Origin: DATMER01 sp035556715
GTDB lineage: Bacteria; Acidobacteriota; Thermoanaerobaculia; Multivoradales; UBA5704
DNA length: 64,000 nt
Reading direction: 5' to 3'
NCBI GenBank assembly: GCA_035556715.1
Contig: DATMER010000016.1
Location: 1 to 64,000 of the forward strand
This document shows, piece after piece, positions 34,829-41,760 of this stretch. Numbering within the stretch: the first letter of the stretch is position 1; the number at the start of each line of letters is the position of its first letter. The notes below the pieces were generated by a model, which was not told the DNA's origin, made no database searches, and worked only from the letters and a program-made list of their open reading frames with translations. Made by a program: the position numbers and the translations under genes.

Positions 34829-35890
34829 ACAACCGCGCTCTGCTCGCTCCTCGGCCTCGCGCTCGCCACGGCGGCGGGGGCCCAGGTCCCCGGTCCTCCC
34901 AAGGTCGAGGACGCCCGCGTTGAAACCGTCCCGGCATCCGGCGATCTCTCAACGGTCGTGCGCCAGGCCGGGAGAGGGGGCCAGCCTGTGTGGGTGGCGT
35001 GGGCCGTGCCCGTGATCGAAGGCCAGGGCTACACCTGCTGCTGGAGCAGGGACTGGAAGCCCGGCGCCTGCAAGCTCGAAGCGAAGAATCAGAGCTGGGG
35101 CAGCTCCGACGATAAAGATCGCCGACTGCCGCCGCCCGATCCCTATCTTGCCGTCCTCGCCCGTGTCGAAGACGGCAAGGTGGGCAAGGTGCGGAGCTTC
35201 TCGCTGAACTGCCCGCTCGACGCCGGAGGCCGCCGCTTCGTGTGGCTGGAGGGGGTCAAGCCGGAGGAGAGCGTCCACTGGCTCCGCGAGCTGGCGCGCG
35301 GCGACAAGTCGCAAAACCCCGAGGAGACTACCGAGGAGGCCCTCGACTCGCTCGCCCTGCACCGCAACGCCTCCGCGACCGAGGCGCTGGCGCACTTCGC
35401 TGCCGGTCCCTACCCGCGGGAGCTGCGGGGTCACTCCCTGTTCTGGCTGGGCCAGGCCCGGGGCCGCGCCGGGTATGAGGCCGTCGCCCGCGTGCTGCGC
35501 GAGGACAAGGACGACGAGCTGCGGGAGAAGGCCCTCTTCGCCCTGAGCGAGAGCCCGGTGCCCGAGGCCGGCGAGACCCTGCTGCAGACGGCGCGGACGG
35601 ACCACAGCTCCGAGATCCGGTCGGAGGCCCTCTTCTGGCTCGCCCAGATGGACCATCCGAAAGCCCCGGCGGCGATCCTGGAAGCGGTCGCGAAGGACCC
35701 CGACCCCGAGGTTCGCGAGCAGGCCGTCTTCGCCCTCTCCGAGTTGCCGGACGGCAAGGGCATCCCGCTCCTGATCAAGCTCGGCCGCGAGAGCAAGGAC
35801 CGCGAGGTCCGCAAGCAGGCGGTCTTCTGGCTCTCCGAATCGGACCACCCCGAGGCGATGAGCTTCCTGGAGCGGCTCCTGGAGGATTGA
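34784..35890 (+). CDS. Exported HEAT-repeat protein
   Basis: The 368-residue protein starts with a basic segment encoded by a 24-nt direct repeat (KPIRKPMRKPIRK), then a hydrophobic core TALCSLLGLALATAAGAQ. The second ATG at 34808 would still give a good signal peptide, so either start works. A Cys-containing N-domain follows (GYTCCWSRDWKPGACKLEAK, FSLNCPL), then HEAT-like pairs (GHSLFWLGQARGRAG, REKALFALSESPVPEAGE, RSEALFWLAQMDHPKAP, REQAVFALSELPDGKG, RKQAVFWLSESDHPEAM). The repeated ALFALSES and AVFWLSES strings show a distinct HEAT subclass. It is the last gene of the sigma operon, 4 nt after the previous stop, and is followed by a palindromic repeat. Confidence 0.82.
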   Translation: MRKPIRKPMRKPIRKTTALCSLLGLALATAAGAQVPGPPKVEDARVETVPASGDLSTVVRQAGRGGQPVWVAWAVPVIEGQGYTCCWSRDWKPGACKLEAKNQSWGSSDDKDRRLPPPDPYLAVLARVEDGKVGKVRSFSLNCPLDAGGRRFVWLEGVKPEESVHWLRELARGDKSQNPEETTEEALDSLALHRNASATEALAHFAAGPYPRELRGHSLFWLGQARGRAGYEAVARVLREDKDDELREKALFALSESPVPEAGETLLQTARTDHSSEIRSEALFWLAQMDHPKAPAAILEAVAKDPDPEVREQAVFALSELPDGKGIPLLIKLGRESKDREVRKQAVFWLSESDHPEAMSFLERLLED

Positions 35891-35894
35891 GGGG

Positions 35895-35948
35895 GACTCC
35901 CTCTCCCCCGGCACGGGGGAGAGGGCCGGGGAGAGGGGGGATGGGATC
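35895..35948. repeat. Dispersed palindromic element after the HEAT-repeat gene
   Basis: CCCTCTCCCCCG-GCA-CGGGGGAGAGGG forms a 12-bp stem, followed by GGGGAGAGGGGGGATGGGAT as in the copy at 29748. It starts 4 nt after the stop codon and ends within the presumed promoter of the PLP decarboxylase gene. Confidence 0.75.
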
Positions 35949-35950
35949 GA

Positions 35951-35964
35951 TATAAGCTCCGCGC
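35951..35964 (+). promoter_or_regulatory. TATAAG box 8 nt before a start codon: candidate leaderless promoter
   Basis: TATAAG (35951-35956) is followed by CTCCGCGC and ATG at 35965. There is no Shine-Dalgarno. It overlaps the tail of the palindromic element, so the element may have brought or shaped the promoter. Confidence 0.38.
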
Positions 35965-37386
35965 ATGAGCCAAGACCATCCGCTGGAGCTGACCGGAGAC
36001 GAGATGCGCCGCCTGGTGGAGGCGGCGATGGAGCGGATCACGAAGTACGTGGACACCCTGCCCGAGCAGTCGGCCGGCTCCACGGAAGGGGGGCTCCGCC
36101 TGGCCCGGTCCCTGGCCGAGCCCCTCCCCGAGGAGGGCACCCCGTTCCCGAAGCTGCTGAGCCTGCTCTTCGACCGCGCCCTGGCGCGCTCCCTCAACAC
36201 GGCCGGCCCCGGCTACCTCGCCTACGTCCCCGGCGGCGGCCTCCTCCACGCCGCCGTCGCCGACCTGATCGCCGACAGCATCAACCGCTACGTGGGGATT
36301 GCGGGCGGCGCCCCCGGGCTGGTCCGGATCGAGACCAACGTCGTCGACTGGTTCCGGGAGATCGTGGGCTATCCGCCCGAGGCGCGGGGCATCCTGACCA
36401 GCGGCGGATCGCTCTCGGCGCTGACCGCCCTGATCACGGCCCGGCAGGAGCGCCTGCCCGAGGACTTCCTTCGCGGCGTCCTCTACCTCTCGGACCAGAC
36501 CCACCATTCGGTAGCCAAGTGCGCCCGGCTCGCGGGCTTCCCGGCCGCGAACGTGCGCGCCGTGCCCTCGGACGAGCGCTTCCGTATCCGACTGGATACC
36601 CTCGAAGCCATGATCGCGGAGGACCGGCAGCGGGGGCTCACCCCCTTCCTGGTAGTGGGGAGCGCCGGCACCACCAACACCGGCGCGGTCGATCCGCTGG
36701 AGGAGCTGGCGGAGCTGAGCCGCCTCCACGGCCTCTGGCTGCACGTGGACGCGGCGTACGGCGGTTTTTTCCTTTTGACCGAGGAGGGACGGCGGACGCT
36801 GCGGGGGATCGAGCTGGCGGACTCGGTGGTCCTCGACCCGCACAAGAGCCTTTTCCTCCCCTACGGCACGGGCGCGCTGCTGGTCCGGGACGGCGAGGCC
36901 CTGCGGCGCACCCACAGCGCGGAGGCCGACTACCTCCCCGCCACGCGGGACGACGCGGACCTGGTGGACTTCAGCGCCATCTCGCCGGAGCTGACCCGGC
37001 CCTTCCGCGGGCTGCGGGTCTGGCTGCCCCTGAAGATGCACGGCGTCGGCCCCTTCCGGGAAGCCCTGGAGGAGAAGCTGGCGCTGGCCCGTTGGGCATC
37101 GGAAGAGCTGAAGACGATCGAGGGGATCGAAGTGGTAGCCGAGCCCCAGCTCTCGGCCCTGGCCTTCCGTCTGAACCCGGGAGGGATGGACAGCGACGGG
37201 CTGAACCGGCTCAACCACCGGCTCATGAAGGGGATCAACGACCGCAAGCGGGTCATCCTCACGGGGACGAAGCTCGGCGACCGCTTCGTGATCCGTATCT
37301 GCGTGCTCTCCTTCCGGACCCATCAGGACCGGGTGGAGGCCTGCCTGGAGGACATCCGGGAGGCGGTGCGGGAGGTCGGGGGGTGA
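35965..37386 (+). CDS. PLP-dependent group II decarboxylase (aromatic-L-amino-acid decarboxylase-like)
   Basis: The 473-residue fold-type-I enzyme carries the PLP lysine in DPHKSLFLPYG (K294), the PLP-ring partner histidine in SDQTHHSV (~180) and the aspartate in HVDAAYGGFF (D262), plus TSGGSLSALTALITARQE for phosphate binding. The N-terminal GPGYLAYVPGGG is also typical of group II decarboxylases (DDC, tyrosine/tryptophan decarboxylases). Bacterial relatives act on aromatic amino acids or 2,4-diaminobutyrate, and the sequence does not settle which. The gene is alone on its transcript: repeat element upstream, a 16-bp hairpin directly after the stop. Confidence 0.85.
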   Translation: MSQDHPLELTGDEMRRLVEAAMERITKYVDTLPEQSAGSTEGGLRLARSLAEPLPEEGTPFPKLLSLLFDRALARSLNTAGPGYLAYVPGGGLLHAAVADLIADSINRYVGIAGGAPGLVRIETNVVDWFREIVGYPPEARGILTSGGSLSALTALITARQERLPEDFLRGVLYLSDQTHHSVAKCARLAGFPAANVRAVPSDERFRIRLDTLEAMIAEDRQRGLTPFLVVGSAGTTNTGAVDPLEELAELSRLHGLWLHVDAAYGGFFLLTEEGRRTLRGIELADSVVLDPHKSLFLPYGTGALLVRDGEALRRTHSAEADYLPATRDDADLVDFSAISPELTRPFRGLRVWLPLKMHGVGPFREALEEKLALARWASEELKTIEGIEVVAEPQLSALAFRLNPGGMDSDGLNRLNHRLMKGINDRKRVILTGTKLGDRFVIRICVLSFRTHQDRVEACLEDIREAVREVGG

Positions 37387-37420
37387 CTGGGAGCGCCGGC
37401 GTCCCGCCGGCGCTCCCAGT
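37386..37420. terminator. Perfect 16-bp hairpin between convergent genes
   Basis: ACTGGGAGCGCCGGCG, loop TCC, CGCCGGCGCTCCCAGT. It overlaps the last base of the decarboxylase stop and is symmetrical, so it can serve both this gene and the convergent FKBP gene. The outer arms are shared with the hairpin at 56231-56262, suggesting a dispersed repeat used as a terminator. Confidence 0.65.
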
Positions 37421-37426
37421 GAAAAG

Positions 37427-38260
37427 CTACTCTGTAGGCGGCTTCTCAGGCTCAGCCTGGGGCTTCTCGCCCTGGGGCTGGATCTGCGTGACCGGCTCGG
37501 CGGGTGTCTTGTCGATCGAGATCAGCTCGACCTCGAAGACCAGCGCCTGGTTGGGGCCGATCTGCTCGCCGGCTCCCCGCTCGGCATAGGCCAGCGCGGG
37601 CGGGATGACAAGCTTGTACTTCGCGCCCGGCTTCATGAGCTGCAGCGCCTCAACCCAGCCCTGGATCACGCCGTTGACCGGGAACGTGGCCGGCTGGTTG
37701 CGGTCATAGGAGCTGTCGAACACGGTGCCGTCGGGCAGCGTGCCGCGGTAGTGGACCGTGACCTTGTCAGTCGCCTTCGGGGACTCGCCGCTCCCCGGCT
37801 GCAGAACCTCGTATTGGAGGCCGCTCGCCGTGACTGTGACCCCGGCCTTCGCCTTGTTCTGGTCGAGGAAGGCCTGGCTGGCCTTCATGTTCGCTTCGCC
37901 CATGACCTGCGCCTTCGCCTGCTGCGCGGTCATGAGCTGCTGCTGGAACTCCTGCATGGCCGCCTGGATCTCCTCCTGGGTGAGGAGGGGAGTGGCGCCG
38001 CCAAGGCCGTCACGCAGGCCCTGGATGATCATGTCCACCGCGACGGGGACGTCCTGACCGGTGAGCGACTGGCCGAGGTTGAGGCCGATGATGTAGCTGG
38101 CGCGGTCCTGGAGAGCCGCGGGCTTCTGGCCCTGGGAGGCCTGGGGCTGGGCCTGGGCCGGCTGGTCGGTGGCCGCCTTGGGCTGGTCCTGCGCAATGGC
38201 CGCGGGGGTCGCACCGGTCGCAAGCAAGGCGGTGACGAAGAGGATGGAAAGCTGTTTCAT
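37427..38260 (-). CDS. Exported FKBP-type peptidyl-prolyl isomerase (Mip/FkpA-like)
   Basis: The protein is 277 residues. After a signal peptide (MKQLSILFVTALLATGATPAAIA) comes a Gln/Ala-rich linker. A helical N-domain (~52-145, starting ASYIIGLNLGQSLTGQDVPV and later LTQEEIQAAMQEFQQQLM) is of the kind that dimerises Mip and FkpA. The FKBP domain spans ~150-255: GLQYEVLQPGSGESP, DKVTVHYRGTLPDGTVFDSS, FPVNGVIQGWVEALQLMKPG, KLVIPPALAYAERGAG and ALVFEVELISI. Active-site Y, F, D, V, I, W and Y positions are in place. It acts in the periplasm on proline-containing folding substrates. The C-terminal tail (EPVTQIQPQGEKPQAEPEKP) is disordered. It is a single-gene unit. Confidence 0.93.
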   Translation of the reverse strand: MKQLSILFVTALLATGATPAAIAQDQPKAATDQPAQAQPQASQGQKPAALQDRASYIIGLNLGQSLTGQDVPVAVDMIIQGLRDGLGGATPLLTQEEIQAAMQEFQQQLMTAQQAKAQVMGEANMKASQAFLDQNKAKAGVTVTASGLQYEVLQPGSGESPKATDKVTVHYRGTLPDGTVFDSSYDRNQPATFPVNGVIQGWVEALQLMKPGAKYKLVIPPALAYAERGAGEQIGPNQALVFEVELISIDKTPAEPVTQIQPQGEKPQAEPEKPPTE

Positions 38261-38408
38261 GACGTCTCCGTGTCGGTGGCTCTATGGATTGAGCCGGTGG
38301 TATTTCCTCCCCCACCGGAACACACACGACTGTCAGTCGATTCCTCCGGCCATGACCGGCGGCATCAGTTGGTCCCAAAGCGGAGGATGCTAGCATGACG
38401 AGCCTGCC

Positions 38409-39059
38409 ATGGCCCTCTGGAAAGACCGCATCCTCCCCTGGTTCGTCCACGCCGCGCTGCGGACGACGGAGTTCCAGGAGGTGCGGTCGGAGTACCTGGG
38501 AAAGGCCGAGGGGCAGGTTCTGGAGATCGGGTTCGGCTCCGGGCTCAACCTTCCCCACCTCTCTGACCGGGTCCGGAAGCTCTACGCGGTGGAACCGGCC
38601 GACGCAGCCTGGAGGATCGCCCGCGCCACGGTCGAGCGAGCTCCCTTCCCGGTGGAGCGGACCGGCACGACGGCCGAGGCCATCCCTCTCCCGGACGGCT
38701 CCGTGGACGAGGTGATCTCCTCCTTCTCGCTCTGCACGATCCCTGACGCGGAGAAGGCCCTGCGCGAGGTCCGGCGGGTGCTCCGGCCCGGGGGGACCTT
38801 CCGCTTCGTGGAGCACGGCCGCTCGGAGGATGCCCGGATCGCGAAATGGCAGGACCGCCTCGATCCGGTCCAGCAGTGGCTCGCCGGCGGGTGCCACCTG
38901 AACCGCGAGCCCGACCGCCTGCTCCGCGAGGCCGGCTTCCGGATCGAGCGGCTCGACCGCTTTGAGATCCCCGGTCCCCGGGTCATCATGTCGTTGTACG
39001 GAGGCGCCGCTATAATCTCGTCATGTTCGACCTCGAAGAGCGCCGTATCGGAGGATTGA
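38409..39059 (+). CDS. Class I SAM-dependent methyltransferase, METTL7-like
   Basis: The 216-residue protein has motif I VLEIGFGSGLNLPHL (~37-50), the acidic end of strand 2 in YAVEPADAAW, and motif IV/post-motif regions SSFSLCTIPDAEKALREVRR and VLRPGGTFRFVEHGRSEDA. It then shows WQDRLDPVQQWLAGGCHLNR, a stretch characteristic of the METTL7/UbiE-related thiol methyltransferase group. Substrate is unknown; relatives methylate small thiols or other metabolites. The last ~12 codons overlap the next gene (37 nt), so the C-terminus is unusual and the overlap suggests coupling with the ferredoxin. Confidence 0.85.
   Translation: MALWKDRILPWFVHAALRTTEFQEVRSEYLGKAEGQVLEIGFGSGLNLPHLSDRVRKLYAVEPADAAWRIARATVERAPFPVERTGTTAEAIPLPDGSVDEVISSFSLCTIPDAEKALREVRRVLRPGGTFRFVEHGRSEDARIAKWQDRLDPVQQWLAGGCHLNREPDRLLREAGFRIERLDRFEIPGPRVIMSLYGGAAIISSCSTSKSAVSED
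39011..39022 (+). promoter_or_regulatory. TATAAT box 6 nt before the ferredoxin start codon
   Basis: A perfect TATAAT (39011-39016) lies inside the methyltransferase coding region and is followed by CTCGTC and ATG at 39023. The ferredoxin and MBL genes may thus have their own leaderless transcript. Confidence 0.42.
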
Positions 39060-39244
39060 CGATCACGATCGACCGCATGACCTGCATCGGCAGCCGCAAC
39101 TGCATCAAGGTGGCGCCGGAGGTCTTCCAGCTCGACGCCGACGGCATCGTCACCTTCACCAAGGATTCTCCGGATATCGGGCGCGAGCGGCTGATCGAAT
39201 CCTGCCTGGTCTGCCCCGTCGATGCCCTGCGCTACCACGAGTAG
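39023..39244 (+). CDS. Single-cluster ferredoxin
   Basis: The 73-residue protein has the layout of small mono-cluster ferredoxins: MTCIGSRNCIKVAPEVFQLD near the start and CLVCPVDALRYHE at the end. Visible cysteines are C21, C27, C61 and C64. The usual second ligand position (CxxCxxC) is Ser (C-IGSRN-C), so the cluster may be a 3Fe-4S or an incomplete 4Fe-4S using C61 or C64. APEVF is the typical phrase after the first cysteines. It overlaps the methyltransferase at its start and the MBL-fold gene by one base at its stop, so it may feed electrons to one of these. No dedicated reductase or P450 is nearby. Confidence 0.85.
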   Translation: MFDLEERRIGGLTITIDRMTCIGSRNCIKVAPEVFQLDADGIVTFTKDSPDIGRERLIESCLVCPVDALRYHE

Positions 39245-40041
39245 TGTTCCACGTCAGCGTCCACGGACCCGTCACCCGCATCCGCATGGCCCGGACCTTC
39301 CTGGGCCGGCCCCTGTACGGGGTCTCCGCCTATGCGTACGGCGGGCTCCTGATCGACTCCGGCCCTCCGCCAACGGACAGGCAGCTCGTCGAATGGTGCC
39401 GGGCTCATCCCGAGGTCCGGAGGGTGGTCCTCACCCATCATCACGAGGACCACGTGGGCGGGGCGGCGGCGCTGCGCGAGGAACTGGGCCTGCCGGTCCA
39501 CGCTCCGGCCTCGGCCGTGCCGATCCTCGCCGAAGGCTTGCGGATGCCCCTCTACCGCAGGGTGATCTGGAGCACGCCCCGGCGGTTCCGGGCCGAGCCG
39601 CTCGGGGACTGGATCGAGGGGGAAGGCTGCCGGCTGTGGGTCATCCCCACGCCGGGGCACGCAGCCACCCACGTCTGCCTGTTCGACGAGGAGCGCCGCT
39701 GGCTGTTCTCGGGCGACCTCTACGTCCACGAGAAGGTGCGCTATCTGAGGCGGATCGAGGACGCCCGGGAGCACATCGCCTCGCTGCGCCGGGTCCTGGC
39801 GCTGGAGCCGGAGCTCCTCCTCTGCGACCACGCCGGCATCCTGGAGCATGCTCCCGAGCGGCTGGAGCGCAAGATCCGGTTCTGGGAAGACCTCGCTGGA
39901 AAAGCGCGGGAGCTGCGCGACCAGGGCTGCTCCGTGGACGACATCGCCCTCCGCCTCCTCGGCCGGGACGGCTTTATCTCCTGGGCCAGCTTCGGGGACT
40001 TCTCGCACCGGAACCTGATCGAGTCCCTGCTCGCCGAGTAA
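39244..40041 (+). CDS. MBL-fold metallohydrolase
   Basis: The GTG start shares one base with the ferredoxin stop. The 265-residue protein has the metallo-beta-lactamase metal motif THHHEDHVGG (~61-70), a following histidine in PTPGHAATHVCLF, the aspartate in FSGDLYVHE, and a final histidine in LLLCDHAGILEHAP, so both metal sites can form. The C-terminal ~70 residues are helical and resemble the LACTB2/beta-lactamase-like-2 group (RKIRFWEDLAGKARELRDQG). Likely a hydrolase of thioesters, lactones or nucleic-acid-like esters. Context (thiol methyltransferase, ferredoxin) would favour small thiol- or glutathione-related chemistry, which is speculation. Confidence 0.87.
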   Translation: MFHVSVHGPVTRIRMARTFLGRPLYGVSAYAYGGLLIDSGPPPTDRQLVEWCRAHPEVRRVVLTHHHEDHVGGAAALREELGLPVHAPASAVPILAEGLRMPLYRRVIWSTPRRFRAEPLGDWIEGEGCRLWVIPTPGHAATHVCLFDEERRWLFSGDLYVHEKVRYLRRIEDAREHIASLRRVLALEPELLLCDHAGILEHAPERLERKIRFWEDLAGKARELRDQGCSVDDIALRLLGRDGFISWASFGDFSHRNLIESLLAE

Positions 40042-40190
40042 CCGGGGCTGAGACGGGTCCGAGAAGCAGAGAGATGATATCTTGTCCCGGATTCAGGAAA
40101 CTGAGAACCCGGTTGAGAGAAGAGCCGGGGAGGAGTATCGCCGCCCATGCCCTCGATGGCCCACGAGATCCTCCTCATATGCGCGTCCTT

Positions 40191-41285
40191 TCAGAAGATG
40201 ACCTGGGTGCGGACCAGGATCTTATTCTGGTCGTCCTGCCCGTCCTGGCGAACCCGTAGATAGTTCAGGAGCAGCTTGAGGTCGTGTCCCTTGAGATACC
40301 AGCTCGCTCCCGCCGTCCCGATCTCCACCGGATCGGTCGCATCGTCGGTGACCGGGTCGAAGGTCTCGGCCTTGAGCACCAGTTGCAGGCGGTTCGGGAT
40401 CACGTAGTACGAGCCCTGGACGTACCAGCCGTCGGACTCGATCTCGCTGAGGGGGCGGCCCGACGATGGCTCCCAGTCTACGGCCAGGTACTCGGCCCAC
40501 AGCTCGAACCGCCCTGCCATGAGCTGGGTGTCGAAGCCGGTCCCTAGGCGCTCACCCGCGAAGACGTTCGAGTCGAAGCCGAAGTCCGGCGCCTGGGCGA
40601 CGCTGGTGTCCTCGGACGAGAAGACGTTGCCACCCACCGCCCAGGTCGTCGACTGCCCCAGCAGCTTCCCCTGCCAGAGCACACCCGAGAGCCTGGCGGT
40701 GGAGAGGAAGGAGTCATCGTCGTTGAAGTTGTTGTTGGCCCCGTTGCCGTTGAACACGCCCGCCGCGTAGCTCATCCGCTTTTCAAAGAGATCGCCGCCC
40801 ACCTGCACCCCGAGCTGCCGGCTCAGGGTCAGGCGGTCGTTGACCAGGCTGCGCTCGATGGTGACCAGCCGCGGATCGCTGAAGAGTTGCTCGAACCCGA
40901 ACGGGGTCTTGAACTGGCCCATCCGGACGTTGGCCTCGGGGTAGCGGTTCCAGTTGATGAAGCCGTCGGTGAGCTGCGCCCGCAGCCCGGAGGTGTTCGT
41001 GAGCGTGCCCCCGAATTCCCCCTCCAGGCGGAAGTCGAACTCTTCCAGGAACTTGCCCGTGGCATTGATGCGGGCACGGCGGAGATAGAAACGGTCGTTG
41101 TCGTTGCCGAAGCGGGTGTCCCCCCGGTCGCCGAATTCCGCCTGGACCTGGAGCAGGCCGCCGATGGTCAGCGTCGGCTCCTTGCCCGCGGGCTTGATGG
41201 TACCCAGGGTTTGAGCCTCGACAGCGGAAGCGGCGAGAGCGCAGAGGCAAAGCACAGCGGCACGGCCAAGGGGTCGCTCCATCAT
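40191..41285 (-). CDS. Outer-membrane porin of the phosphate-selective O/P type
   Basis: The 364-residue protein has a signal peptide (MMERPLGRAAVLCLCALAASAVEA), the start-of-barrel motif TLTIGGLLQVQAEFGDRGD, the typical FYLRRARINATGKFLEEFDF and RLEGEFGG, YPEANVRMGQFKTPFGFEQL (conserved in OprP/OprO porins), and ends in the C-terminal aromatic strand KILVRTQVIF recognised by the BAM complex. It should form a sixteen-stranded trimeric channel for anions or small solutes; specificity cannot be judged. Its upstream region (41286-41415) contains a three-unit 21-bp array. No terminator is seen in the 149 nt downstream (40042-40190), which holds nothing else I recognise. Confidence 0.9.
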   Translation of the reverse strand: MMERPLGRAAVLCLCALAASAVEAQTLGTIKPAGKEPTLTIGGLLQVQAEFGDRGDTRFGNDNDRFYLRRARINATGKFLEEFDFRLEGEFGGTLTNTSGLRAQLTDGFINWNRYPEANVRMGQFKTPFGFEQLFSDPRLVTIERSLVNDRLTLSRQLGVQVGGDLFEKRMSYAAGVFNGNGANNNFNDDDSFLSTARLSGVLWQGKLLGQSTTWAVGGNVFSSEDTSVAQAPDFGFDSNVFAGERLGTGFDTQLMAGRFELWAEYLAVDWEPSSGRPLSEIESDGWYVQGSYYVIPNRLQLVLKAETFDPVTDDATDPVEIGTAGASWYLKGHDLKLLLNYLRVRQDGQDDQNKILVRTQVIF

Positions 41286-41347
41286 GTCCTCCCGGTCCTG
41301 GATTGGGGCGGAGCCTAGACGGGGCGACCTATCTTGTCAAGGATATC

Positions 41348-41410
41348 GGGGACAGGGCTCTACCCCTTGGGGAGAGGGCTCTACCCGCCGGGGAGAAGGG
41401 TCTACCCAGT
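41348..41410. repeat. Three exact-pitch 21-bp tandem units upstream of the porin gene
   Basis: Units at 41348, 41369 and 41390 each read GGGGAnAgGGcTCTACCC plus three variable bases. The core GGGCTCTACCC is partly palindromic. The array fills half of the gap between the ModE-like gene and the porin start, so it could be a regulatory site set on one face of the helix. Its sequence is unrelated to the arrays at 3.5 and 25.3 kb. Confidence 0.72.
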
Positions 41411-41415
41411 CCCTG

Positions 41416-41760
41416 CTACTCCGCCAGGTATCCCTGCAGCTCCCGCCACGCCGGGTCCATGGCCTGGCGGCTCTCGGCCTCCATCCGCCGATAGAGATCG
41501 CGCACCGCCCTTCCCGTCTCCGTCAGTGAAGCATGGCCGTGGCCGGTGCCTCCTCGGGATGTCTCCACGAGAGGCTCGCGGAAGCAGGCGTTCATGGCCT
41601 GGACCAGCTTCCAGGCGCGCATGTAGGACATGCCCAGCCGCTGGGCCGCGCCCCCCAGCGTGCCGGTCTCTTCGATCGCGTCCAGGAGGTCCACCTTGCC
41701 CGGACCGAGGGCGATGGCGGAGCCGCGGAGGACCCGGATGCGGGGGCGTAGATCGGTCAT
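41416..41760 (-). CDS. ModE N-terminal-domain-like winged helix-turn-helix regulator
   Basis: The 114-residue protein corresponds to only the DNA-binding half of ModE: RIRVLRGSAIALGPGKVDLL, DAIEETGTLGGAAQRLGMSY, MRAWKLVQAMNACFREPLVE and LTETGRAVRDLYRRMEAE. The molybdate-binding TOBE domains are absent, so the ligand, if any, differs. Stand-alone proteins of this kind are common and often control molybdate or other metal genes. The ATG overlaps the stop of the AceK gene (ATGA), an unexpected partner. A 21-bp array begins 5 nt beyond its 3' end. Confidence 0.85.
   Translation of the reverse strand: MTDLRPRIRVLRGSAIALGPGKVDLLDAIEETGTLGGAAQRLGMSYMRAWKLVQAMNACFREPLVETSRGGTGHGHASLTETGRAVRDLYRRMEAESRQAMDPAWRELQGYLAE

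Noticed and set aside
38395..38715. Alternative start ATG at 38395 preceded by TAGCAT
   Set aside because: The frame it opens is a shadow of the methyltransferase; the methyltransferase itself starts at 38409 with motif I intact.
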